From contig NZ_CP115184.1 in assembly GCF_029395675.1 (NCBI RefSeq), forward strand, positions 2,790,001 to 2,854,000: a stretch of 64,000 nucleotides of DNA, in the 5' to 3' direction. The stretch's first letter is position 1, and each line of letters begins with the position of its first letter. This document shows, piece by piece, positions 53,986-62,891 of this stretch. This stretch comes from Janibacter cremeus (GTDB lineage: Bacteria > Actinomycetota > Actinomycetes > Actinomycetales > Dermatophilaceae). Below the pieces are notes generated by a model that had not been told where the DNA came from, did no database searches, and worked only from the letters and a program-made list of their open reading frames with translations. The translations under genes were made by a program, and so were the position numbers.

Positions 53986-54336
53986 TCAGGCCGCGACGTC
54001 CTTGCGCGGCCGCCCCGCGGTCCGCTTGCGGGGGATGACCCGCCCGCGGTCGAGGAGCTCCCCGCCCCAGACGCCCCACGGCTCGCCGCGCTCGAGCGCG
54101 CCCTGCAGGCACATCTCCCGCAGCGGGCAGGGGCCGCAGAGCGACTTCGCGTGCTCGAGCACCTCCGGGCTCTCCGCGAACCAGGTCTCGGGATCGCCCG
54201 TGCGGCAGGGGATCCCGTCACCCGCCGCCCGCTCCTCGGGCGCGGTCGCCCCCTTCGCCGGGGCGGGGATGTGCGGGCGCCCCGGAGCGCGCGCTGGTCG
54301 GTCGAATCGGGGGTGCGGGAGGCCGGGTGAGGTCAT
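53986..54336 (-). CDS. whiB7: WhiB7-type redox/stress transcription factor
   Basis: A 116-residue WhiB protein with the four iron-sulfur cysteines C44, C67, C70 and C76, the GVWGG turn (88-92) and a C-terminal AT-hook GRPRKD (108-113). The AT-hook and WGVWGGELLDRGRVIPRKR are typical of WhiB7, the activator of intrinsic antibiotic resistance genes. Met10 of the open frame (54336) is chosen because GAGGG precedes it. It is divergent from soxR with a perfect sox-box palindrome between them, which is unusual. Confidence 0.85.
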   Translation of the reverse strand: MTSPGLPHPRFDRPARAPGRPHIPAPAKGATAPEERAAGDGIPCRTGDPETWFAESPEVLEHAKSLCGPCPLREMCLQGALERGEPWGVWGGELLDRGRVIPRKRTAGRPRKDVAA

Positions 54337-54348
54337 GCCGCCACCCTC

Positions 54349-54372
54349 TGACCTCAAGTGCACTTGAGGTCA
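54349..54372. promoter_or_regulatory. SoxR box, perfect 24 bp palindrome
   Basis: The half site TGACCTCAAGTG is followed directly by its exact complement. The inner CCTCAAGT-N2-ACTTGAGG equals the classical sox box of the E. coli soxS promoter. It lies between the starts of whiB7 (54336) and soxR (54392). Confidence 0.85.
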
Positions 54373-54391
54373 ACCGGTAGGGTCAACTGCC

Positions 54392-54847
54392 ATGGACCAG
54401 CGCGATCCGCTCACGATCGGGGAGACCGCGCGCCGGGCGGGCGTCACGGTCCCGACCCTGCGCTTCTACGAGTCCAAGGGACTGGTGCACCCCACCCGCA
54501 CCGCCGGCAACCAGCGCCGCTACCCGCGGCACACCCTGCGGCGGTTGGCCTTCGTCCGGGCCGCCCAGCGCTTCGGCCTGTCGCTCGAGGAGATCAGGTC
54601 CGCCCTCGACACACTGCCGCGCGACCGGCCCCCGACCGCCCGGGACTGGAAGCGCCTCTCCCGCACGTGGCACGACGCGCTCCAAGAGCGCATCGACGCC
54701 CTCGTGCGCCTGCGGGACACCACCACCGGCTGCATCGGGTGCGGCTGCCTGTCGACGACGAGCTGCCCGATCTACAACGCCGACGACCACCACGGTGACG
54801 AAGGGCCCGGCGCACGACTGTGGCCCTCCGCCCTGCGGCGGAACTGA
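54392..54847 (+). CDS. soxR: SoxR, redox-sensing MerR-family regulator
   Basis: A 151-residue MerR-type activator: helix-turn-helix TIGETARRAGVTVPTLRFYESKGLVHPTRT, dimerisation helix, and the [2Fe-2S] cluster C114-x2-C117-x-C119-x5-C125 (GCIGCGCLSTTSCP), the exact spacing of E. coli SoxR. It is activated by redox-cycling compounds. No soxS is expected in actinobacteria, where SoxR controls targets directly. TAGGGT lies 8 bases before the ATG, so the mRNA may be leaderless. Confidence 0.95.
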   Translation: MDQRDPLTIGETARRAGVTVPTLRFYESKGLVHPTRTAGNQRRYPRHTLRRLAFVRAAQRFGLSLEEIRSALDTLPRDRPPTARDWKRLSRTWHDALQERIDALVRLRDTTTGCIGCGCLSTTSCPIYNADDHHGDEGPGARLWPSALRRN

Positions 54848-54860
54848 CACGCGGCCGCGA

Positions 54861-55817
54861 TCACCGTCGGCGGGCCCGGTGCCACCGCCGCCGCAGCGTC
54901 CGCCGGCCGCCGGTCACGAGTGCCTGCCCGAGGGGACGCAACCAGCGCCGGTCCAGCCGGCCGTGGACCGCCTCGCCCTCCGGGACGGCCTCCAGCACGT
55001 TGCCCGGTGTGTCCTCGCTCCCTTCCCGTTCCAGACCGGCGTGCACGAAGGGGGTCACCACCCGATCGAACACGCCCGGCACGGCGTGGAAGGCGGCCAC
55101 GGACACGCCGTTGGTCCACCCGGCCCGCGAGGCACGCCGCGGACGGTCCAGGGTCCGCAGCACGGTGCGTGCCACCTTCTCGGGCGAGTCGACCGGCAGC
55201 AGCGGCCTGCCCCGCCGCCCGAGGTACCCGCCCGCCTGGGCGTAGATCGGGGTGTTCACCACGCCGGGCCACACGAGGCTGATGTGGGTCCCCGGAGTCG
55301 AGCGCGCCTCGATCTGCAGGGCCCGCACCAACCCGTGCACCCCGTGCTTCGCGGCCACGTAGGGGCTCATGTACGGCGCCGAGATCCTCCCGAGCAGGGA
55401 GCCCAGGACCACCAGGTCGCCCCCGTCGTGGGTCCTGAACTCCGTCATCGCGCGGCGGGCGACGGTGGCCGTGCCGGTCAGCACCGTCGCCACCGTGCCG
55501 TCGAAGACCTCGGCGGGGATGTCCTCGAAACGGCCGAAGGCGAGCGCTCCCGCCGCGTGGACGACGCCGGTCACCGGCCCGAATGTCCGGCGTGCGGTGG
55601 TGAACGCGGCGTCGACGGCCGCGCCGTCCGTGACATCGGCGACGACGACCAGCGCGCGCCCGCCCGCCGCCTCGCACTCCGCGCGGACCTGCTCCAGCAC
55701 GCCCTCGGATCGCGAGACGAGCACGACCGGGCAGCCCCGACGGGCCAGCAGGAGTGCTGTGGCGCGCCCGATCCCGCTGGAGGCGCCGGTGACCAGGACG
55801 GTTCCCGCGAATGTCAT
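54861..55817 (-). CDS. Short-chain dehydrogenase/reductase
   Basis: A 318-residue SDR: cofactor motif VTGASSGIGRATAL, the NNAG-type block as VVHAAGAL, and catalytic S/Y-x3-K in LGSLLGRISAPYMSPYVAAKHGVHG. A C-terminal extension of about 70 residues (VHGRLDRRWLRPLGQALVTGG) with a basic end resembles the DltE-like group with extra tails. Substrate is unknown. GGAGG precedes ATG 55817. It ends 13 bp from soxR; being convergent with it, it is not in the soxR transcript. Confidence 0.87.
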   Translation of the reverse strand: MTFAGTVLVTGASSGIGRATALLLARRGCPVVLVSRSEGVLEQVRAECEAAGGRALVVVADVTDGAAVDAAFTTARRTFGPVTGVVHAAGALAFGRFEDIPAEVFDGTVATVLTGTATVARRAMTEFRTHDGGDLVVLGSLLGRISAPYMSPYVAAKHGVHGLVRALQIEARSTPGTHISLVWPGVVNTPIYAQAGGYLGRRGRPLLPVDSPEKVARTVLRTLDRPRRASRAGWTNGVSVAAFHAVPGVFDRVVTPFVHAGLEREGSEDTPGNVLEAVPEGEAVHGRLDRRWLRPLGQALVTGGRRTLRRRWHRARRR

Positions 55818-55886
55818 CGTGTCTCCCTCCGCATGTCGCAGGGATAGTGCCCGCGTGCGACGGTCCCAAACGGGTAGGTGACCCCC

Positions 55887-56300
55887 ATGGATGATGCGCA
55901 CCGCAGACCGACGGGGACGGACGACCTGACCGTCGAGGCCCTCGGCAAGCTGTCGGAGGCCCTCGAGGTCGTCGAGGAGGCGCGCGGGTACCTCTACGCC
56001 TTCCACCGGCGCTGCGGGACCGCGGACCTGACGCTCGGGGAGGCCGTGCGCCTGCTGCGGGAGGCCGGGCACACCGCGATGGCCGACGACCTGCAGGCGA
56101 ATCTGGTCGGACGCAACGTGCTCCCGGACCGCTGGAGCTACCAGGTCGTCGAGGAGTACGACGACGGGTACTACGCGCCCTTCCGCGCGGCGGAGGTGGC
56201 CGCCCGGTACGAGCTCGTGGAGGGGAGGCGGCACATCTTCGAGGCGGAGATGAAGGAGGAGGAGCGCCGGGACGGGCCCGGGGACGGCCTGCGAAGATGA
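55887..56300 (+). CDS. Conserved hypothetical protein, co-transcribed with purC
   Basis: A 137-residue soluble protein with no motif I can name: LGKLSEALEVVEEARGYLYAFHRRCGTADLTLGEAVRLLREAGHTAMADDLQ, a WSYQVVEEYDDGYY centre and a charged helical tail. Similar proteins are common in actinobacteria. ATG 55887 is chosen over GTG 55878. It ends 4 bp before the purC ATG, and a GAAGAT box at 56293 may drive purC separately. Confidence 0.72.
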   Translation: MDDAHRRPTGTDDLTVEALGKLSEALEVVEEARGYLYAFHRRCGTADLTLGEAVRLLREAGHTAMADDLQANLVGRNVLPDRWSYQVVEEYDDGYYAPFRAAEVAARYELVEGRRHIFEAEMKEEERRDGPGDGLRR

Positions 56301-56304
56301 GCCC

Positions 56305-57261
56305 ATGACGAGTGACGCCCCCCTCGAGCTGCCCGGCTACGCCCACCTCTACTCGGGCAAGGTCCGCGACCTGTACGCGCCGCTCGACGACAGCGGGGCG
56401 TCCCGCGCGGACCAGCTGCTCCTCGTGGCCAGCGACCGGATGTCGGCCTACGACTTCGTCCTCGACACCCCGATCCCGGACAAGGGCGCGGTGCTGACGC
56501 AGATGTCGCTGTGGTGGTTCGAGCAGGTCGCCGACCTCGTGCCGCACCACGTCGTCTCCACGGACGTGCCCGCCGCCGTGGCCGGCCGGGCGGTCCTGGT
56601 CGAGCGCCTCGACATGCTCCCCGTGGAGTGCGTCGCCCGCGCCTACCTCACGGGTGGTGGCCTGGGTGAGTACCGCTCGACCGGCGCGGTCAGCGGGATC
56701 GAGCTCCCCGAGGGGCTCGTCGACGGCTCCCGACTGCCGGAGCCGATCTTCACCCCGTCCACCAAGGCGCCCGCCGGCGCGCACGACGAGCCGATCCCCT
56801 TCGCCGGAGTCGTCGCCGAGGTCGGCCAAGCGCTCGCCGAGCGCGCCCGCGACCTCACCGTGCGCATCCTCCAACGCGGCAACGAGATCGCCACCGATCG
56901 CGGGATCATCCTCGCCGACACCAAGGTCGAGTTCGGCCTGCGCGGCCTCGATCTCGGCGAAGGGGAGGACCCGCGGGCCGCGATCCGCTCCCGGGGGGCG
57001 GACGCCGAGATCGTCCTCGCGGACGAGCTCCTCACCCCCGACTCCTCGCGCTTCTGGCCGGCGGACCAGTGGGAGCCGGGCCGGCAGCAGCCCAGCTACG
57101 ACAAGCAGTTCGTCCGCGACTGGCTGACCTCGCCGGCCTCCGGCTGGGACAGGTCCTCCGGCGAGGCGCCGCCCGCGCTGCCGGACGAGGTCGTCGAGCA
57201 GACCCGGGCGAAGTACGTCGAGGCCTACGAGCGGCTGACGGGGCAGACCTTCCGCGGCTGA
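56305..57261 (+). CDS. purC: SAICAR synthetase
   Basis: A 318-residue enzyme joining aspartate to CAIR in purine synthesis. It shows YSGKVRDLY at the N-terminus, ASDRMSAYDFVL, PVECVARAYLTGGGLGEY, FTPSTKAPAGAHDEPI, and LADTKVEFGLRGLDLGEG. The length fits the longer PurC type. It ends 3 bp from the convergent regulator gene at 57265. Confidence 0.96.
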   Translation: MTSDAPLELPGYAHLYSGKVRDLYAPLDDSGASRADQLLLVASDRMSAYDFVLDTPIPDKGAVLTQMSLWWFEQVADLVPHHVVSTDVPAAVAGRAVLVERLDMLPVECVARAYLTGGGLGEYRSTGAVSGIELPEGLVDGSRLPEPIFTPSTKAPAGAHDEPIPFAGVVAEVGQALAERARDLTVRILQRGNEIATDRGIILADTKVEFGLRGLDLGEGEDPRAAIRSRGADAEIVLADELLTPDSSRFWPADQWEPGRQQPSYDKQFVRDWLTSPASGWDRSSGEAPPALPDEVVEQTRAKYVEAYERLTGQTFRG

Positions 57262-57264
57262 GGG

Positions 57265-57831
57265 TTACTCCATCTCCTCCATCGGGAGCATGAGGACGTA
57301 GGAGTCCCAGGCACGGGCTCCCTCGGGGTGGTCCGAGCGGGTCCGGCCGCGGTACTCCTCGGTGATCTCCGCGATGCGGTCGCCGAGCTCCTGGACCTCC
57401 TCCCACGTGAGCCACAGTCGGCCGTGGCTCATCCGACCCACGTCGTCGCGGCCTGCCGTCATGGCCCGCTCCGCACGATGGACGCCGGCCCGGATGTCGG
57501 TGAACCACCCGGAGAGGTTCGCGTCCCAGGCGTCCACGCCCGAGTCCCGGTAGGCCTCGGGGCGGATGGAGAAGCTGTCCGCCGCGGCCCGCCACGGACG
57601 CTGCCGCGCGTCGGAGGTCGACTCGTCACGCACGACGACGCCCGCCTTCTCCAGCGCCCGCAGGTGGTAGCTCGTGGCAGACGGGGTGAGGCCCACGAGC
57701 TGCGCCGCCTCGGTCGCGGTGAGGACCTCTCCTGCGTAGAGCTCGGTGATGAGGCGCTGCCGTGCCGGGTGGGCGAGGACGCGCAGGGCCGTGGGATCCG
57801 TGATCTGCAGCTCGGTGCGCTCTGGGGCCAT
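57265..57831 (-). CDS. ArsR/HTH_20-type regulator of the adjacent MFS gene
   Basis: A 188-residue protein with an N-terminal winged helix (LAHPARQRLITELYAGEVLTATEAAQLVGLTPSATSYHLRALEKAGVV) and a helical C-terminal part with no metal motif. Regulators of this type usually repress a divergent transporter. TAGCAT lies 6 bases before the ATG on this strand. An operator-like dyad covers the gap to the MFS gene. Confidence 0.88.
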   Translation of the reverse strand: MAPERTELQITDPTALRVLAHPARQRLITELYAGEVLTATEAAQLVGLTPSATSYHLRALEKAGVVVRDESTSDARQRPWRAAADSFSIRPEAYRDSGVDAWDANLSGWFTDIRAGVHRAERAMTAGRDDVGRMSHGRLWLTWEEVQELGDRIAEITEEYRGRTRSDHPEGARAWDSYVLMLPMEEME

Positions 57832-57856
57832 GGGCCGATGCTATTGCCACGCGAAC

Positions 57857-57900
57857 TCGTGAAGCACTACCTTCACAAATATGAAACACATGCTTCACGA
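57857..57900. promoter_or_regulatory. Operator between the ArsR-type regulator and the MFS gene
   Basis: The outer arms TCGTGAAGCA (57857) and TGCTTCACGA (57891) are perfect complements 24 bases apart. An inner dyad GTGAAG-N6-CTTCAC (57859-57876) overlaps the left arm. The right arm lies inside the first codons of the MFS gene, so binding would block its expression. Confidence 0.65.
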
Positions 57901-59275
57901 CTGTGGTCGGCTCCTGGGCGATCGACGCACCCGGTGGGTGCTCGGCGGCCTCGCCGTCTCCGTCGTGGGGGACGGGGCAGCCCGGGTGGCGATCCTGCTG
58001 CGGGTGCACGCCGAGGGCGACGGGCCGTCCGCGCTGGCGGTCGTGCTCGTGCTCTTCGCCCTCCCGATGATCCTGCTCGCGGGCGTGGCCGGAGCGCTCG
58101 CCGACCGACCCGACCCGCGCCCGCTCGTGCTGGGTGCAGCCGCGCTGCAGCTCGTCGCCGCAGTGGTGCTGGCGCTCACCGGCGGGCTGGCCTGGACGGG
58201 GGGCGCTGCCTTCGTGCTGCAGACGGGCTTCGCCCTCGCCAACTCGGCGTGGATGGTCGCCCTGCCCCGGCTCGTCACGGAGGAGGACGTCGGCACGCTC
58301 GTGTCCCTGCACCACGGTCTGATGGCGCTGGCCGCCCCGACCGGTGCGGCCCTCGGCGGGCTGCTCGTCCAGCAGATCGGCACCGCGGCCCCCTTCGTCC
58401 TCGACGCGGCCAGCTTCGTCGTCCTGATGGGCACCGGCCTCGCGCTGCTGCCGGTGCGGGAGCCGACCACCCCGAGCGCTCCGGCGGGGATCCTCCGCAC
58501 GGTGCTCCCGCTCGACGGCCTCGCCGCGCTGCGACGGCACTCGCTGCTGACCCTGCTGGCGGCCGCGGTGCTGCCCTTCATCATCGCCATCGAGTCGATC
58601 AACGCGATCGAGGTGTACCTCGTCAAGGACGTGCTCGGGGGCAGCTCCGCATTCTTCGGCTTCTCCGAGGGGATGGCCGGTGCGGGGGTCGCGATCGGGG
58701 CCCTGCTGGCGTCGACGGCCAGGACGACGACCGCCCGGGCGCGCACGGTCCTGTGGGCGCTGCCGGCCATGTCGCTCCTCGTGGTCGCCGAGGGGCTCGC
58801 CCCCGGGACGTCGGTCTACCTGGTCCTGGTGGTCGCGGTCGGCCTTCTGCTCGGTGGCCTCAACGCGGTCGTCATGACGCTCGTGGTGAGCGAGACCGAG
58901 GCGGGCACTCGGGGGCGGGTCGTCGCCTTCGTCGGAGGCGCCGCCCGCTCCTGCGGGATGATCGCGCTGGCCGTCGGTGGCCTCCTCGGCACCCTGCTCG
59001 ATCCGCGCGCGTCCTTCGTCGCCGTGGGCGTGGTCGGTCTGGCCATCGGCCTCGTGGCCCTGTGGGCCGCGCGCGGACGGGTCCCCGGAGCTTGTCCGGA
59101 GTCGGCCACACAGTGGCCGGCACGGCGGCGGACGGCAGCAGCCGAGTCACCGGGGTGCCCGTGCGCTCCCGGTGTGCGCACGGTCGCGCTGGGCCTGCCG
59201 AAGCGGTTCAGCGGGTGGCGGCAGATGAGGATCTCCCGGAGACTGGGAGGAGGAGGCGAGTCCATTGACCAGTGA
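57881..59275 (+). CDS. MFS exporter with an atypical C-terminal tail
   Basis: A 464-residue permease of the MFS_3-like group: GDGAARVAILLRVH, ALADRPDPRPLVLG (motif A-like) and a second half with VSETEAGTRGRVVAFVGG. Hydrophobic segments end near residue 402. The last 60 residues are hydrophilic and basic, unlike the family, and reach 11 bp into the next gene; the normal stop may have been lost. Next to its own regulator, so a drug or toxic metabolite is the likely substrate. ATG 57881 is used; ATG 57890 is possible. Confidence 0.82.
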   Translation: MKHMLHDCGRLLGDRRTRWVLGGLAVSVVGDGAARVAILLRVHAEGDGPSALAVVLVLFALPMILLAGVAGALADRPDPRPLVLGAAALQLVAAVVLALTGGLAWTGGAAFVLQTGFALANSAWMVALPRLVTEEDVGTLVSLHHGLMALAAPTGAALGGLLVQQIGTAAPFVLDAASFVVLMGTGLALLPVREPTTPSAPAGILRTVLPLDGLAALRRHSLLTLLAAAVLPFIIAIESINAIEVYLVKDVLGGSSAFFGFSEGMAGAGVAIGALLASTARTTTARARTVLWALPAMSLLVVAEGLAPGTSVYLVLVVAVGLLLGGLNAVVMTLVVSETEAGTRGRVVAFVGGAARSCGMIALAVGGLLGTLLDPRASFVAVGVVGLAIGLVALWAARGRVPGACPESATQWPARRRTAAAESPGCPCAPGVRTVALGLPKRFSGWRQMRISRRLGGGGESIDQ

Positions 59276-61229
59276 CGTCCAGGACACACAGCCCACCAGC
59301 GCCGGGTCCGGCCAGCGCGCCGACGTGAGCGCCGACCACGCGCGACAGGTCGCCGAGGCCGCCCGTGAGGAGTCGTGGGAGCGGCCGAGCTTCGCCAAGG
59401 AGCTCTATCTGGGTCGCTTCGACGTGGACCTCATCCACCCACACCCCCGGGCCGACGCCGAGGACGAGGCGCGCGGGGAGGAGTTCCTCGCTCGATTGCG
59501 CGAGGTGTGTGAGGGGATCGATGGTCAGCGCATCGAGCATGAGGCCCGGATCCCCGACGAGACCATCGCGGCGCTGAAGGGCATCGGCGCCTTCGGGATG
59601 AAGATCCCCCGTGAGTACGGGGGGCTGGGCCTGACGATGTCCTACTACGGCAGGGCGCTGATGCTCGTCGGCTCCGTCAATGCCAGTCTCGGCGCAATGC
59701 TCTCGGCGCACCAGTCCATCGGCGTGCCCGAGCCGGTCAAGCTCATCGGGTCGGACGAGCAGAAGGAGCGCTTCCTGCCGCGGTGCGCGGCCGGCGCGAT
59801 ATCCGCGTTCCTCCTGACCGAGCCCGACGTCGGGTCCGACCCGGCCCGGGTGGCGACCGCCGCGACCCCCACGGACGATGGCTCGGCCTACCTGATCGAC
59901 GGCGTGAAGCTGTGGACCACGAACGGCGTGGTCGCCGACCTGCTCGTCGTCATGGCTCGGGTCCCTGAGCACGACGGAGGCAAGGGCGGCGTGACTGCCT
60001 TCGTCGTCGAGGGGCGGGCCGAGGGGATCACCGTCGAGCGACGCAACGCCTTCATGGGTCTGCGCGGGATCGAGAACGGCCTCACCCGCTTCCACCGGGT
60101 GCGCGTGCCGGTCGAGAACCGGCTCGGAGCGGAGGGCGATGGGCTCAGGATCGCCCTGAAGACGCTCAACGCCGGTCGTCTGTCGATACCGGCGATGTGC
60201 GCGGCCGCCGGCAAGTGGTCGCTGAAGATCGCCCGTGAGTGGTCGAGCGAGAGGGTGCAGTGGGGTCGCCCGGTCGGTGAGCACGAGGCCGTGGCGGAGA
60301 AGATCTCCTTCATCGCGGCGACGACCTTTGCGCTGGAGTCGGTGCTCGAGCTCTCGACCCAGCTGCACGATGCGGGCAGCAAGGACATCCGCATCGAGGC
60401 GGCCCTGGCGAAGCTGTGGTCGAGCGAGATGGCGTGCCGCATCGCTGACGAGCTCGTGCAGATCCGGGGTGGTCGTGGCTACGAGACCGCGGCATCGTTG
60501 GCGGCGCGTGGCGAGCGAGCGGTGCCCGTCGAGCAGGTGCTGCGGGACCTGCGGATCAACCGGATCTTCGAGGGCTCCACCGAGATCATGCATCTGCTCA
60601 TCGCCAGGGAGGCCGTCGACGCGCACCTGAAGGCGGCAGGCGACCTCGCCTCACCGGACGCAGGCCTGGGCGACAAGGCACGAGCGGCGGTGGGCGCGAG
60701 CGGCTTCTACGCCCGGTGGCTCCCGCACCTGGTGGCCGGCCAGGGCGACGTACCGTCCTCGTACGCCGATTTCGGGCCGCTCGCCCGGCACCTGCGCTTC
60801 GTGGAGCGCTCCAGCCGCAAGCTCGCGCGGCACACCTTCTACGGGATGTCCCGGTGGCAGGCGACGATGGAGCTGCGTCAGTGCTACCTCGGACGCGTCG
60901 TCGACATCGGCGCGGAGCTGTTCGCGATGGCCGCCGTGTGCAGCCGCGCAGAGATGCTGCGGGAGGACGACGCGGAGCTGGGGCGCTCGGCCCAGCAGCT
61001 GGCGGATGCGTTCTGCGCCCAGTCGCGGTTGCGGGTCAAGGAGCTCTTCGGTGCCCTGTGGAGCAACACCGACGACGGTGACCGGCGGTTGGCCAGGGAA
61101 GTGCTGGCGGGCGGCTGCACGTGGCTCGAGGAGGGCGTCCTCGACGCGAGCGAGGGGACCGGACCCTGGATCGCGAGCTGGTCCGCCGGACCGAGCGAGC
61201 ACGAGTCGGTGTGGCGATCCCTCGAGTGA
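59265..61229 (+). CDS. Acyl-CoA dehydrogenase, long (VLCAD/ACAD9-like) type
   Basis: A 654-residue flavoenzyme, longer than usual ACADs (about 380-400). The core spans about residues 65-450: GAFGMKIPREYGGLGLTMSYYGR, AFLLTEPDVGSDPARV, LKTLNAGRLSIPAM, and IRGGRGYETAASLAARGE with the C-terminal RINRIFEGSTEIM. A further helical domain of about 180 residues follows, as in mitochondrial-type VLCAD. TTG at 59265 is chosen (GGAGG upstream). It is likely linked with the AMP-dependent ligase after it. Confidence 0.9.
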   Translation: MTSDVQDTQPTSAGSGQRADVSADHARQVAEAAREESWERPSFAKELYLGRFDVDLIHPHPRADAEDEARGEEFLARLREVCEGIDGQRIEHEARIPDETIAALKGIGAFGMKIPREYGGLGLTMSYYGRALMLVGSVNASLGAMLSAHQSIGVPEPVKLIGSDEQKERFLPRCAAGAISAFLLTEPDVGSDPARVATAATPTDDGSAYLIDGVKLWTTNGVVADLLVVMARVPEHDGGKGGVTAFVVEGRAEGITVERRNAFMGLRGIENGLTRFHRVRVPVENRLGAEGDGLRIALKTLNAGRLSIPAMCAAAGKWSLKIAREWSSERVQWGRPVGEHEAVAEKISFIAATTFALESVLELSTQLHDAGSKDIRIEAALAKLWSSEMACRIADELVQIRGGRGYETAASLAARGERAVPVEQVLRDLRINRIFEGSTEIMHLLIAREAVDAHLKAAGDLASPDAGLGDKARAAVGASGFYARWLPHLVAGQGDVPSSYADFGPLARHLRFVERSSRKLARHTFYGMSRWQATMELRQCYLGRVVDIGAELFAMAAVCSRAEMLREDDAELGRSAQQLADAFCAQSRLRVKELFGALWSNTDDGDRRLAREVLAGGCTWLEEGVLDASEGTGPWIASWSAGPSEHESVWRSLE

Positions 61230-61288
61230 CTCCGGCCCGGGCCCCTCGCGAGCGCGACCATGCTCTTCCGTCGCGGACCAGCCCCGGG

Positions 61289-61294
61289 CAGACT
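61289..61294 (+). promoter_or_regulatory. -10 box CAGACT before the AMP-dependent ligase
   Basis: CAGACT ends 6 bases before the ATG at 61301, suggesting a separate leaderless transcript. Confidence 0.45.
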
Positions 61295-61300
61295 GCGGCC

Positions 61301-62854
61301 ATGTCGACGACGATGCAGATGGCCACCGCCCGTGCCAACGGACTGGGGGAGGTGCTGCGCCGCAGTGCCGCTCGCTTCCGGGACAAGACCGCGATCATCG
61401 ACGGGGACACCCGGCTGAGCTTCCGCGAGTTCGACGCCCTGTGCACGCGCGTGGCCGCCGGTCTCGCCGGCCTCGGCATCAACCCGGGCGACCGGGTCGC
61501 CCTGCTCAGCCGCAACTCCGCCGACTTCGCGGCGATCGCCTGGGGCGCCGCGCGTCTGGGTGTCGTCCTCGTCCCGATCAACTTCATGCTCACCGCGGAC
61601 GAGGTCGGCTACATCGTCGGCGACAGCGAGCCGGTCGCCTTCATCGCCCAGCCGGAGTTCGTGGAGACCGCCACCGAGGCGATCGCCGCGAGCGGTCAGG
61701 CGGTGCCCACACTCGTCGTCACCGGTGCGGCGAAGGGGGAGTGGGCCCCCTTCGCCGACCTCGCCGCGACCGACGCGACCGGCTGGACCCCTCCGGTGGT
61801 CGCCGACGACGACCCGATCCGGCTGATGTACACCTCCGGCACCGAGTCCCGGCCGAAGGGGGCGCTGCTCACCTCCCGCGCGCTGCAGGCCGAGTACCTC
61901 AGCGCGATCATCGACGGGGGGATGACCGGCGACGACATCGACCTGCACACCCTGCCGCTGTACCACTGCGCGCAGCTGGACTGCTTCCTCGGGCCCGACC
62001 TCATGCTCGGTGCGACGAGCATCATCCTGCCCGCGCCGGAGCCGGCGACCGTGCTGCGCACCATCGCCGAGCACGGGGTGACGAAGTACTTCGCGCCGCC
62101 GACGGTGTGGATCGGCCTGCTGCGGCACGCGGACTTCGACACCACCGACCTGTCCTCGCTGCGCAAGGGCTACTACGGCGCCTCCCCGATGCCGGTGGAG
62201 GTCCTCAAGGAGATCCAGCAGCGGCTGCCCGATGTGGACCTGTGGAACTTCTACGGCCAGACCGAGCTCGCGCCGGTCGCGACGATCCTGCCGCCGCACG
62301 AGCAGCTCTCGCACGCCGGCTCGGCGGGCTTCCCCGTGCTCAACGTCGAGACCAGGCTCGTCGACGACGACGGTGTCGAGGTGCCCGTCGGCGAGATCGG
62401 CGAGGTCGTCCACCGCAGCCCGCAGATCGCGGCCGGCTACTGGCGCAACGGGGAGAAGACCGCCGAGGCTTTCCAAGGTGGCTGGTTCCACTCCGGCGAC
62501 CTGGCGATCGCCGACGAGGACGGCCGGATCACGATCGTCGACCGCAAGAAGGACATGATCAAGACCGGTGGCGAGAACGTCGCCTCCCGCGAGGTCGAGG
62601 AGGCGATCTACGCCCACCCGGACGTGGCGGAGGTCGCGGTCTTCGCCCTGCCGGATCCCAAGTGGGTCGAGGCGGTCACCGCGACCGTCGTCGCCAAGGA
62701 GGGCTCGGCCCTCACCGTCGCCGCGATCGAGGAGCACTGCGCCGGTGTGCTGGCCCCCTTCAAGCGGCCCAAGCGGATCGAGGTCCTGCCCGAGCTGCCG
62801 AAGAACCCGAGCGGCAAGATCCTCAAGCGCGAGCTGCGGGAGCGCTTCAGCTGA
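61301..62854 (+). CDS. AMP-dependent acyl-CoA synthetase
   Basis: A 517-residue ANL-superfamily ligase. It shows the P-loop YTSGTESRPKGALLT, the A5-type NFYGQTELAP, the A7 Asp in HSGDLAIADEDGRITIVDRKKDMIKTGG and the C-terminal catalytic lysine in PKNPSGKILKRELRE. It activates a fatty or other acid as acyl-AMP and then acyl-CoA, which the dehydrogenase encoded before it could oxidise. An in-frame CGAAGGGGG palindrome at about 61731 encodes AKGEWAPFAD. Confidence 0.92.
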   Translation: MSTTMQMATARANGLGEVLRRSAARFRDKTAIIDGDTRLSFREFDALCTRVAAGLAGLGINPGDRVALLSRNSADFAAIAWGAARLGVVLVPINFMLTADEVGYIVGDSEPVAFIAQPEFVETATEAIAASGQAVPTLVVTGAAKGEWAPFADLAATDATGWTPPVVADDDPIRLMYTSGTESRPKGALLTSRALQAEYLSAIIDGGMTGDDIDLHTLPLYHCAQLDCFLGPDLMLGATSIILPAPEPATVLRTIAEHGVTKYFAPPTVWIGLLRHADFDTTDLSSLRKGYYGASPMPVEVLKEIQQRLPDVDLWNFYGQTELAPVATILPPHEQLSHAGSAGFPVLNVETRLVDDDGVEVPVGEIGEVVHRSPQIAAGYWRNGEKTAEAFQGGWFHSGDLAIADEDGRITIVDRKKDMIKTGGENVASREVEEAIYAHPDVAEVAVFALPDPKWVEAVTATVVAKEGSALTVAAIEEHCAGVLAPFKRPKRIEVLPELPKNPSGKILKRELRERFS

Positions 62855-62891
62855 TGCACTTTGGCAGCCAAAGGGCCCAGTGTCAGGTTAG

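Noticed and set aside
62855..62891. Attachment site or tRNA end at the low-GC boundary
   Set aside because: Only a short TTGGC-A-GCCAA palindrome is seen; no tRNA-like sequence and no second copy in the window.
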